Shown: positions 34,501 through 39,870 of the stretch, piece after piece
How positions within the stretch are numbered: the stretch's first letter is position 1
Layout of the letters: each line of letters begins with the position of its first letter
From: Limnomonas spitsbergensis
Taxonomy: Eukaryota; Chlorophyta; Chlorophyceae; Chlamydomonadales
NCBI GenBank assembly: GCA_037349105.1
Contig: JAYJMM010000042.1
Location: 1,529,501-1,593,500 of the forward strand
Direction of reading: 5' to 3'
DNA length: 64,000 nt
The notes under the pieces: generated by a model
The model's input: the letters and a program-made list of their open reading frames with translations, nothing else
What the model was told of the DNA's origin: nothing
Database searches by the model: none
Program-made: the position numbers and the translations under genes

Positions 34501-37500
34501 TGTTGCTGCGGATACTGCTGTTGCTGCGGATACTGCTGTTGCGGCTGTCTGGCCGGTCCAGGTGTGATGTCTGTAACCAGGGGCATAGGTCTGCGCTCAT
34601 CCCTGGCCCTGGGCGCCCTGCAATCCCTGGCGAGGTGCGACGTACTACCGCACTGGTAGCATGCCTTGGCTGCGCTTGAGCCACCCTCAGCGTTGTAATT
34701 TGCCGCCCCTGCTTGGTCCGCCCAGGCAACTCCTCTGGGTTTACCCTCCATCCGCGCCTGTGGTACTGCTGCTGAGCCTGTGGGGTGCACAATTCCATCA
34801 AGGCGTGTTCGCATCTCCCACTGTCCTGCTCTCTCTCTCCTGCCCCTGCTGGGCTGTGCCTCTCCCTGGCCAGGCCCGCTGTTGGTTATCTGCCTGAAGC
34901 CGGTACCTCCCAGGTCACCCATTTCCAGGGCAAACCTCTCCCACAGCACCACCTGCTGCGTGAGTACTGCGATTTGGTCTTCATCACTCATGCTGAGGTA
35001 CCCTGGCACTGTCATAACAAACTTGCTCAGCTTGGCTCTAGCAACTGCTGGCAGTCCGTCATGGAACATGCGCGAGACCGAGTGGCTTCTGCCGAAGTGA
35101 TCTACTGCATCCCTTGAGATCTGCAGCAACTCTGCTGTTGTCAGCACTCTGTGGGCAAATGCCTCCACCGTCTCCTCTGGCTTGACATCTGGGTCTAGAG
35201 TAGTCTTTACTCCTAACCTGAGGTTGGTGATGGCCGTCCTCTCCTCTGAAGTCGGCTTTCCCACCTCCTCCTGGACCACCCTGATCCACAACGTGAGTAG
35301 CGAAGCTTCGCACCCCTGCTGCTCCGCTGGGGCTATCCACTGCTGTCCGATCCGCTCCACCTCTCTGGCAATTCTGTTTCCTGCGTGGGGCGCTGCCCTG
35401 ATGGCTGCCATCAGCGGCCTCATGCTGGCAGGCTTGCTGTCCCACAGCTTGACCAGCGACTTGATCAGCAACGTCATAGCTGACGGCGACTGGCATGATC
35501 CAGCTATTTCACCTGCCACCACGGCCAATGCTGGCTGGTCATCTGACATTGCCAACCTGTTGTGCGATCCCCAGTACCCACACGTCTGGCAATACTTTCT
35601 GGCTGCAACCGCTCCTGGGTGTGACATATCCAGGACTGGTACGTTGCCTTGGATGGCTGGGATCTTGGCTACCTTGGCTACCCCTGCCAGCTGCAATACC
35701 ATCTGTTGCTGCAGCTGCAGGTTCACCCTCGCCTGCTCCCGCTCGAGCCTTTTCATTTCCTGGTCGCTGGACTCCTGTCTGGCCCCCGACCTGCGTCTGT
35801 CCGCTCCTCCTGGTCCCGAATCTACTGACTCTGACCGCGACCCTGGTCCTCCACTGCCGCCCCTCGATGGGCTGCGGCCTGAATGATACCTGTCATGTCT
35901 GTTATAATCCTCATCCTGATCGTGAGCGCCTTGTGATGGCTGTCTGCCCGCTCTGCCTGCTGAGCTTTTACTCCCTTCGGGTGGCGGGCGTTCTGATTCG
36001 CTTCTGCCTGGTCTGCTGTCAGATCCAGGCCTTCGAGACTGTGCTCCACCGGGTTCTGCCTGTCCCCTGGGCAACTCCTGGTTCTGCTGGCTTGGCTGTT
36101 CCCTGCCCTCTGCCTGTCCTCTGGGCGGCTCTTGGCTGTGCTGGTGAGGCTGTTCCCTGGAGTATGCCTGCCCCCTGGGCGGCTCCTGGCTCTGCCGACC
36201 TGGCTGCGTTCCGCCTGTGTAATTCCTGGCATAGGAATCAGACTGTGTTTCCTCTCTGGCCTCCTGTATTCTTGGACCACTGCTCCGTGCGCTGCCCGCA
36301 GGCTCATTCCTCCTGGCTCCCCTTGCTGCGCCTGACTGCCTGTTCCTTAGGAATTCCTTGATGTAATCCACCTGGGTTTCCTGGTATGCGTTCTCTCTGT
36401 CCTCGACTATGCGCAGCAACTCATAAGACTCTTGCCTGCTTGCTCTGCGTGTTGCTGTGCTGTGCTCTGCCATCCTGGCGAGTGATCGGCTAGTCAATTC
36501 CGCCCTTTCGCTGGCGGCTGGACTGCTGGCTCTGGGCGCTTCCCTGCCCCTTGGCCGTCCTCTGAGGCTGGGCTCGCTGCTGACCTCGAAAGCTGCAGAT
36601 CTGAGTGTTGGTGTTGGCGCGGCTCCCGCCTGCTGCTGCCACCTTTGCACCTCCCTGCGCCCCTCAGGCCGCTGCGCCTCTGTTTCAAATCCTTCCCACG
36701 CCTGGTCCTCCTCATCCTCTGGTTCTGATCCAGGTTCCTCCTGGTCACCCGTGACCTCGTTGCACCATTCATCTGCAAAGGCTTTAACGGCCCTGGCTGC
36801 TTCGTGTCCCGCCCTTCCCTTGGATACCTGTCCAAGGGCGGCTAACAGTATCGCCCTGTCCAACCCTGTGTGGGGGATACCTAACATGGCCTTTGTTGCC
36901 CACCCCCTCAGATGATGGGCCTTGAACTCCTCAATGGCTGTGACCTGGTCCTGGAAATGCAAGAACGTCCTGGAGCACACTTGCTTCCACAGGTCTGTTG
37001 CCCACTGCACAATTCCTGCCCACCCAATTGGCCCTTCCGACTCCTCATTGCCGCACACTACTCCCCCAGCCTCGGAGCGCTCTGGCTCTCTTTGCATCTG
37101 GCTGCTAGATCCCTCCTTGGACGTTTGCGCAGGTCTGTTTGCACTGGGTGGAAAACTGGACAGCGGTGTGCCGAAGACTGTGGATCCAGCTCCTCTTCTA
37201 ACCAGTGCCTTGCGCGGCTGCGGCTGCTGCACGGGACGCAGTTCTGCTGTCGTCTGCTGCCCCTGCTTGTTCTGAGCTGGGTCTGGCTGTTCTTCCTCGG
37301 ATATTAGGTCAGCCCAAGGCTCCCCTACCGGCTCAACTGATTTCTCCTTTTCCTTGCCTGCCTGCGAGCTCTGTCTGCCCGCTGCTGGCTGGGGCTCAGC
37401 TTCCTCGTGCTTGACCTCTGCAGGCACAATCCTGGCCCCATCTCCCTCCGTCTTTATTCGAGGTTTGTCTGTGCCGGTTTTATCACAGCCTGCAAACTTG

Positions 37501-38069
37501 TCTGAAGCTGCGGCTACCTTGGCCCTTAGATCCGGTTGGCTGGGTTCTTTTTCAACCCGCTGTGCAACACTCGCCATCCTGGGCAGGCTCTGCTGCAGCT
37601 CGGCCTCAGGTTCACTGCTCTGTCGCGTGTCACAGCTCTGGGATGCTTCCGTTGCTTGATCCAAGATCAGTTCTGGGGTCCCTGCTTGAGTCTGCCCCTG
37701 CTCGAAATTCAGACTGCTGTCGGAACCAGCGGGCAACGGACCCCCTCGACCAATGCCTTTTCGTGTTACTAGTACTGCACCATCTGCTTGCGCCCCTGCC
37801 CCTCTGGGTGGTACACGGTCTGGCTCGCGTACCCTGCAATCCTCTGCGGGCTGTTCTACTGGTTCTGCCAGCTTTTCCGCTATCAACAGGGCCTCTGCCA
37901 CAATCTCAGCACTAGCATTTTTTAGGTCTATTCCCGGCTCCAGCCCCCTCAGACGCCCACTCCTCCGTTGGACGTCAGGGTGCTGGTGCCTATCGGGGTT
38001 TAGATCTATGCCTGTCATCTCTACAGGCATTTTACGAACCGCACTGTTCTGCAGGCGTGTTGGCGACAC
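22527..38069 (-). CDS. retroelement polyprotein: Gag/zinc knuckles, protease, RT, RNase H, C5 DNA methyltransferase, integrase, PHD
   Basis: A single uninterrupted 5180-residue frame. In order: low-complexity and helical Gag-like region; CCHC knuckle CYQCGSTSHLARDC (1137-1150); aspartic-protease-like ALMDSACTCH (Asp about 1411); variant knuckle CALCGKPDKHSVEEC (about 1650); poly-Gln; second classical knuckle CFKCNQPGHFANEC (2042-2055); unassigned globular region (about 2430-2870); hydrophobic segment ILTGALQLILVWLLLSVC (about 3385-3406); reverse transcriptase with KVDLRSGFMQIPI and FIDDLLVYS (about 3553-3800); RNase H with YTDFS, QGEMLA, ITDHEPL (3880-3960); DNA methyltransferase (about 4140-4480); zinc-binding and DDE integrase with GVDLCG, VTDQGTEF and GLSERAV (about 4640-4900); then a GPY/F-like tail and PHD finger (about 5015-5062). 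Typical Ty3 polyproteins are nearer 1,500 residues. Start ATG 38069 is the first in frame; the true start could be internal. Confidence 0.9.
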   Translation of the reverse strand: MSPTRLQNSAVRKMPVEMTGIDLNPDRHQHPDVQRRSGRLRGLEPGIDLKNASAEIVAEALLIAEKLAEPVEQPAEDCRVREPDRVPPRGAGAQADGAVLVTRKGIGRGGPLPAGSDSSLNFEQGQTQAGTPELILDQATEASQSCDTRQSSEPEAELQQSLPRMASVAQRVEKEPSQPDLRAKVAAASDKFAGCDKTGTDKPRIKTEGDGARIVPAEVKHEEAEPQPAAGRQSSQAGKEKEKSVEPVGEPWADLISEEEQPDPAQNKQGQQTTAELRPVQQPQPRKALVRRGAGSTVFGTPLSSFPPSANRPAQTSKEGSSSQMQREPERSEAGGVVCGNEESEGPIGWAGIVQWATDLWKQVCSRTFLHFQDQVTAIEEFKAHHLRGWATKAMLGIPHTGLDRAILLAALGQVSKGRAGHEAARAVKAFADEWCNEVTGDQEEPGSEPEDEEDQAWEGFETEAQRPEGRREVQRWQQQAGAAPTPTLRSAAFEVSSEPSLRGRPRGREAPRASSPAASERAELTSRSLARMAEHSTATRRASRQESYELLRIVEDRENAYQETQVDYIKEFLRNRQSGAARGARRNEPAGSARSSGPRIQEAREETQSDSYARNYTGGTQPGRQSQEPPRGQAYSREQPHQHSQEPPRGQAEGREQPSQQNQELPRGQAEPGGAQSRRPGSDSRPGRSESERPPPEGSKSSAGRAGRQPSQGAHDQDEDYNRHDRYHSGRSPSRGGSGGPGSRSESVDSGPGGADRRRSGARQESSDQEMKRLEREQARVNLQLQQQMVLQLAGVAKVAKIPAIQGNVPVLDMSHPGAVAARKYCQTCGYWGSHNRLAMSDDQPALAVVAGEIAGSCQSPSAMTLLIKSLVKLWDSKPASMRPLMAAIRAAPHAGNRIAREVERIGQQWIAPAEQQGCEASLLTLWIRVVQEEVGKPTSEERTAITNLRLGVKTTLDPDVKPEETVEAFAHRVLTTAELLQISRDAVDHFGRSHSVSRMFHDGLPAVARAKLSKFVMTVPGYLSMSDEDQIAVLTQQVVLWERFALEMGDLGGTGFRQITNSGPGQGEAQPSRGRRERAGQWEMRTRLDGIVHPTGSAAVPQARMEGKPRGVAWADQAGAANYNAEGGSSAAKACYQCGSTSHLARDCRAPRARDERRPMPLVTDITPGPARQPQQQYPQQQQYPQQQQYPQQQQYPLPPRPQQGQAAGRPYDRNQNNRQYPRPGPGQGRQVQQAAHVSHLSNATGQAEPEGWHQTMAEMLSESVALMTQVGLVPKPAGFKQAVHNARPKSFMPEPLQEEEPVPGFVEPPSKKGAKRLVLSKLADDMSDIRLQVFKLNERLSALSFTTMPMGADNSGHRGETSNTRPEGRMVTAAPKLQYFKNDRSNLEQCVGLMVNGKVLVAQKALMDSACTCHVITVNIAEQLVAMGAELVRTDEKIRTTDNAGADLYGVLFIYVVYGYGGPNAIMEPTVVRVVKTPPDAYEHLVGNPEFLKYSGVLEAAGRLTLRPREGAQRAQGVKDLTLPLVRASPAGGYQAAAVAWAGIQCGFAEREGWPAATVETEHEQLLKHSMATRAGAAMRTEQGAGPSSEPNSRLQRRRLVPVEAAVAEAAAPTAEEMARARRAAELSDVEKRAIRDFMPACPAYPCALCGKPDKHSVEECERRIQDFSRTPETAPAEQAGPPAAQRRGYGTAAADRAAQATSTRSRGEQQQQQQQLQKQPQVAGPRVQQAGNGKDRQAQQQQGQGKPGAARAPAQSASNSEDEAQEAEEEEDCSAEQVPEPGTSPQDRQIHRLAGQVNGLKKALRWRERQMWKQSAEIVDYLKGQLAGWKVITDGQQVMTTVQREYILRSEELNELQEALGLQHLGGPPNHGQPLPFETDPELAGCVRAMMATPSPLPDVDNEHPGVEEPKKRSPSSSDESGSGDRRLRRRSRSVQRAISEERQGAVPTPAARTQRQGAGRRSNSEERSRDRRQRSPSRDQPRGRSRERHHAEVARPYRQGQEHQRGPGPGPTNRTLAEGSGAAEPRRHLGPRHGGLCFKCNQPGHFANECTNPEQAGPTGDRPGAPAGPARGYGAWGPGRGQGMPMDSRRRTFDTAMGTPSARDFQQGAAGPSAWPEPPARQEPPEGERPRWEGTGGHTCFMTGHMEISQDRDAYQAEVSQAGPVQVAPQRVPEGQVASQVNHWAMAVEALAMNHYGTMPAGSARSVTHALEFLKDLQRRGCPAPCVGWPNLMQRFLDSEWDRYDEQWDEFERREREAVPQHNVDGWETDSGSNFLADRYEPQEPSPVHERAFGVLCPGTPEGNQDTGRGAAGAAAETEEPHRAGSRLPAARGTAAGSQLDARAGPVRTHKGTSSRCNAWGGIDEDGETQHGSEREGRSDARGEDRQLDQSFSRDRSYSRERIYIQPFQQSLPAGEPFVQYFRLGEEMPEASTSGAMLTMPGECRDGPCRLQNHRLLDGGEQTCVDRAAAMQAVARMICPWDAVTAVMLGAALKGYIRPSTNIADYMQRGWSRHPIYAYCVSEMVSLAIAAGITAVDAACWAHPDMPDIAPAEGMWQGAQPGFMRTPWAMDCVRELMGHPALRDRAFYVPVQAMGEFGRFVETTEQAPVRAGLCHPGRPGRCEATIEASIVIPRTVAGQAVPWGPAPGDARAAIPVQQLVTYYYEEMADEELPVSSAWIHMHATHDDMPVYLFARHQQDVAVTKCASVDEAEFHAYTYARGADPTVWTLMLMALQRVLLPGQRSAAMRHVWGVEDQWAPTEVTACPTWPYGPQQSPASGAMWEGEEELASSPFAVERLAAYVHQWVRQERRAWHDNRASSVLPYWQADVITTQLWRQAHPAGVRTLHPLFRGAGEVGIEEELEDLRNQPSRGHGPVGRRGADAEEPAAATDGPVQDEEPEWTQAAFVTFGAAAASWELLEYVDDLEVAALEAEPRGRAEPQAALDIVSTPPAEDSDSRTPEFSDDVSEGPPPLVEITESDEEWHEAGAGPSDQDSVTRAEARDAEGNYVPADSGPGPGSPRYGMVGELPQLRRAWVRGIFQEQAAMKERRSRRAAIELGSGITLEEEANQVATGISLQQAADQHARRPEGAAADKTSNGRPGYPQISQPAQTAAQGPWGDPAAYSTRRWVAVLRNFVDQLDVLRRQEMGQQEAGQEASLLFRLKMLPQPDPDPRMGGYSRAVRELREELTERVSALYTGRAEGAGTQQPSDSRSRQAQTGRGEDLASRVAGAQDAIRRGWGQDEHAGAGSSTAVQRANHRQERMAQCSTGQIPGAGPARASALWADTAKLQGKNSKKARRRAGKAQRAAADRNRGSRPGLDCPALPLRVCQVDLEITWARGQQPPEQIAEPGVQPAEQLPQQPMRKTTACRGLLTCTAIKGILTGALQLILVWLLLSVCVPGARATGQGVRGGGFTAGQGAFVSGREAAAKLSSGWLRPPAVSSVRDTSGRGACNQQEKWHNGNTTGEEELPAVDDPQAAVVIDMFQPGGVVEPPAEYVKTKEGWLLGKHPDFTAEQQESLEQSLRDRQGAFAYSMEDLPGYCGTQGEFTLALEDEVSSCFQKSRDMPPPKAAIFKEKCQPMIEAGIIVKVPQGGPIKFAANSVVAAKKSADTGEWTDHRIAHDMRRLNLRTAKQEFAIPRMETIFQNLGTAKIFSKVDLRSGFMQIPIKVEDQPKTAFWMGPELWMYTKLNFGLRNGPPFFQRMMEEEIARAGLSAFCVAFIDDLLVYSDTPAEHIRHVELMLDMLHSIGLRAHPDKSLFGCATVEYLGHNVSAKGLTPHAAKIAAVMALPEPASVKNIQEVMGFLNFYRCYVPDFSKKAACINALLVQGVPFVWGPEQSQAFQLIKTEMCEGGRVLRRPDYSGTGPDGKGPPRPFLLYTDFSKQGIGAVLGQCDDSGREYMVACTSRSLNKSERNYSSFQGEMLAAVYAARTYRHMLFGCKVHLITDHEPLTYLMDNQTLVGQHARWALMLQELDITIVHRSGACHQNADIPSRSPLPSSVDRTGARLDTVAPEPAAKEEASGKQVALLTGLGRVNQWHADQIVRMAQEGRRRVQMLRAAEAACVTAPVGQEISSAATDDDEQAQPVSTAEQAFSSRERSRAMISDVLADLPRVTPPHSLAGLDTACLSSGAVRAMETEGVVLFEPFGGMCSGLEMVLRAGIPVVQYLYADISEEVREIAGGRLLQLHKRFPQLLPVRAFDKAFRALPQDVYAITAEYLKEAGAQEGRQWFMVAGWECQDLSSAGKGRGLAGERSKSFFPLVKLLGTLQFLQGPRPPAYLIENVAMQLNQKSEKASVEAFQEVCRILGTPALFDAAQVGSYAHRTRNYWGNIAHAADIEFVIRASTRPHEGIVDDILDKGSKAQVVSCPDNGGYRINVTGQPRKVLPCLMATPSSYAFRNGQNGMVYRPMGDLQEPNANERERAMGYAVGSTLPRPDFPEAARRAALGRCMDSWALSAWLNVALECAKILPAELTRRAKLPGQDRDPVLGATLMSSHYALATAGDACSGSGEVAASYRQCLGESAAADWADAAQEPGGNASEAQVDVEIRVTREIESEKDQPGCPAGPSARVDVWADEPVLRFLREKTYVQGTELGEQTRIQRRAAPFQWESERGGVLMRLMPDGRRCVVPRPEDRLAVIQTAHAGTGHFGSHRTAFMVMQQHWWRGLRAAVKKAVQECGVCDRARASTFNHIQPNLHPLPIEGLFFRWGVDLCGPFTTTSRGNRFVMVCVEHYSKWVELIPIPSKASDVTALAFFQNVVARFGGCAEVVTDQGTEFQGEFQDMLLDCFIDHRTTSANHPQADGLSERAVQTLKAGLRKCCEEGSSDESWDKMVPWVALGFRCSPQQATRMAPYEVLFGQRPTFPSRVGADLWSTAKVATAEEAADLLLARVARIKEALPVAGEHLKIAQHRDKLRYARIRGGGYVPQVRRFAEGDYVYVKYSSERRSLDPKARPEILRVKTLGTTGTLVLEGADGLTVTENAVNCSPCHLPNLRGVVDFSGTRPNKSLSCEVCQLPDRGEVMLLCDACNTGWHMDCLVPVLEEVPEGEWLCPHCTPEDKGAEPAAVAGLPTEERSLQVQGRPSPAARAAARTAQEADVMDRPEVEVMATNPATRQMERGIARPMANGLYDISYTTGRGEANVTPRAVTRRAKVAKEAAREEEESALEDFTGT
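22870..23030 (-). CDS. PHD finger at the polyprotein C-terminus
   Basis: CEVCQLPDRGEVMLLCDACN, then GWHMDCL and EGEWLCPHC, gives the full C4HC3 ligand set with the conserved Trp two residues before the final Cys pair. PHD fingers commonly read histone H3 tails. Placed after the integrase, it occupies the slot where chromoviruses carry a chromodomain, which suggests a targeting role (inference). Confidence 0.85.
24640..25650 (-). CDS. DNMT3/DRM-like cytosine-5 methyltransferase domain within the polyprotein
   Basis: Motif I is FEPFGGMCSGLEMVL, the second SAM-binding acidic motif is YADIS, motif IV is GWECQDLSSAGKG with catalytic Cys at about residue 4245, motif VI is LIENVAMQ with Glu at about 4289, motif VIII is AHRTRNYWGN, and a late ERERAMGY plus GRCMDSWALSAWL matches the end of the fold. 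AHRxRxxWGN and LxENVxAM are characteristic of the DNMT3/DRM branch. The domain lies between RNase H and integrase in the same frame. An established precedent is capture of DNMTs by retrotransposons in dinoflagellates and charophytes. The oddity is Glu before the catalytic Cys where Pro is near-universal. Activity is therefore plausible but unproven. Confidence 0.85.
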
Positions 38070-38741
38070 CCCCTACAAAACCTGCTAACGTTTAGGCTTC
38101 TGCTCCTTATCCTTACTGCAACCTGGTGAGGATCTGCTAGTCAAGGCTGGACGGCAGGTACAGCAATTGTGCGCGATAGGCCTTGCCCTCTGCTTTTATG
38201 CTCACTAATATTTGTATCTGGCGGAATCCTCCTTCGCCCTTTTTAGTCCCTTCCCACCTTTGCTGGCTGGGCTGCCTCTAGCTGGCACACGTCCCTTGCA
38301 GATGTCTCGCCTCCAGGCGGATATATCCTCTTGCGCTGTGTCAGTTCCTCTCTGACACCTGCGGGGATCCTTTGGTACACCACAAAATTTTAAACTTGGA
38401 TGATCTGTCCACAAGTTTACTTCTGTCAATGATGAATGATTGGATCCACCTGATCTCAATCTGCAGTCATACAGGAATTATCTGCTGGGTGTATAAATCC
38501 ACAGCCAGATCCTCAAGCCTCTCCTGGACTCAACACTAAGTTGCCGCTCTCAGTGATTCTCAGGGCTTAACTTGGCACTTCTCTCTATGGAGGTTACCAC
38601 AGCAAAGTGCAGTTCAAATGCTGTCCAAGGTCGTTTGCATGCAAACAAATTTCCAACTTCGCTGCACAAGCACCTTTAGCAGGAATTGGCAAATCAGGCT
38701 GATCAGGCTAGATCCACTTCGTCCCTTTCTAAAGGACACGC
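38070..38741 (-). other. retroelement 5' leader
   Basis: About 670 nt lie between the candidate primer site and the polyprotein start, with no conserved frame. It has no counterpart at the other end of the internal region, arguing against hidden LTRs of a nested element. Confidence 0.6.
38716..38738 (-). promoter_or_regulatory. candidate self-primer binding site (23-nt complement of the terminal repeat)
   Basis: The 23 nt at 38716-38738 are the perfect reverse complement of 39142-39164 in block B (and of 21334-21356). In the transcript the block B copy comes first and its complement lies just inside the B' edge, the position of a primer binding site. Tf1-type elements prime from their own RNA this way. 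No TGG-type tRNA complement starts at this edge. Confidence 0.5.
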
Positions 38742-39367
38742 GAGGTGCGCTTCAGGTCCGTGGCGGACTTCTTTCCTCACGGCAGTGATGGACGCCTACG
38801 GGCAGGCTCAGTGACTATTCACTGGCTGCGAGTGCTCTTCGAGTTAAGCGGCTGGTTGGTTATTTGTGTATATGGCAATTGACTTAGGGGCATAGGCCTT
38901 CTGGCCGTCTGGTCGCGATCCAGCAGGGCTATGTTAAGGGCACTTACCGCGTAACACGCGGAGAGACGGACGGGACGAGGCTGCGTACTTCTTCTTCTGC
39001 AGAGTCTCGTGTCTCTTACTGGGGTACTTGTCTCCAGCTAGTTCAGCGGAGGCTGAGCTAGTCTTGACTCGAGTTGAGGTACTGACTTATATGGAAGCTG
39101 CTGGTCTCAAAGACTGCCGGTGCTTGTTACAAATAGAGGTCTGTCCTTTAGAAAGGGACGAAGTAACTAGCCAAGGCAATTGCCGGGATACAGGGACCCG
39201 GCAGGCCCAATACAGAGTACGGTAGAACCTGTCAAACTAATCCTGCGTAAGCGGGTTTCTAGGTCTTAGCTCAAACACGGAGACTCCGCAGAGAAGCTGC
39301 GGAGTCACCGATGACGCTAACTGCGGTCTAAACGGTTCTGTCACGTATACTGTAATATACTGTGACA
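38742..39367 (-). repeat. terminal repeat block B, second copy
   Basis: This block matches 20934-21559 over 626 bp and ends CTGTGACA at the TGTT duplication. Three bases (CGC) just before it also match the end of block A, so the split has a 3-bp overlap. A 65-codon open frame in both B copies is not conserved evidence of a gene. Confidence 0.9.
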
Positions 39368-39870
39368 TGTTTCACTCAGAAATAGAAAGTCCTGTGCCTT
39401 TGGGGGAGGGGGGGAGGCAAGGTATGTATTTATTTTCTTTTTTAGTGAAACAAGTGAAACAGGATTAAGGGGGGAGGGAGGTTCAGGGAGTGGGTGCGAC
39501 GCCCGGGATATGTCTGATGGTCTAGGCTGGCAGACGGAGGTGCTTTCAGCAGCCTCACCATGCTCGAGGGGGGAGGGTGTTTGGGCTACTTGTGGCCCTT
39601 GCTAGTACTGTGCAGAAGACTGCGATGCCATGTTATTGTGAAACTCACAGGAATTTCTGCGATGACTACCGTTTCACATTTTCCACCACCCATGTTTCGC
39701 CTGTTTCAATCAGAATTGGAAAGTTCCGTGGCCCTTGGGGGAGGGGGGGAGGCAAGGTATATACATTTTTTCTTTTTTTAGTGAAACAAGTGAAACATGA
39801 TGAAGGGGGGAGGGAGGGACGGGAAGTGGGTGCGACGCCCCGGTGGCGGGGCCCTAGGATGGGCGCCGAG
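39368..39870 (+). repeat. satellite, continued right of the retroelement
   Basis: The interrupted unit resumes at TGTTTCACTCAG, followed by a further unit starting near 39508. It carries GGCAGACGGAGG, CTCACCATGCTCGAGGGGG and TTAGTGAAACAAGTGAAAC, as on the left side. Confidence 0.85.

Larger units (their letters stand above)
20701..39367 (-). mobile_element. 18.7-kb Ty3-like retroelement with DNA methyltransferase and split direct repeats
   Basis: The element is flanked by the 4-bp duplication TGTT and is oriented on the minus strand. Plus-strand order: full repeat AB (20701-21559), dinucleotide GC, repeat A (21562-21794), internal region with one 5180-codon frame, repeat B (38742-39367). The A copies (233 bp) and the B copies (626 bp) are equal in length, and I saw no differences within either pair, so insertion was recent. 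On the coding strand this reads B'-ORF-A'-B'-A', the split-direct-repeat plan of DIRS/PAT elements; yet the protein has a DDE integrase, and no tyrosine recombinase motif was found. A polypurine tract and a candidate primer site sit exactly at the A/B breakpoints. The alternative, a nested insertion into a tandem LTR pair with 3-bp CGC duplication, is weakened because the inner 17 kb has no terminal repeats of its own. Confidence 0.85.

Noticed and set aside
22456..38088. Many plus-strand frames of 60-290 codons across the retroelement
   Set aside because: They are shadows of the GC-rich 5180-codon minus-strand frame and show no motifs.
21562..38741. Interpretation as an independent element nested in a tandem LTR pair
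   Set aside because: The internal region has no terminal repeats of its own, and polypurine tract and candidate primer site abut the A/B breakpoints. A 3-bp CGC overlap keeps this as a minor alternative.
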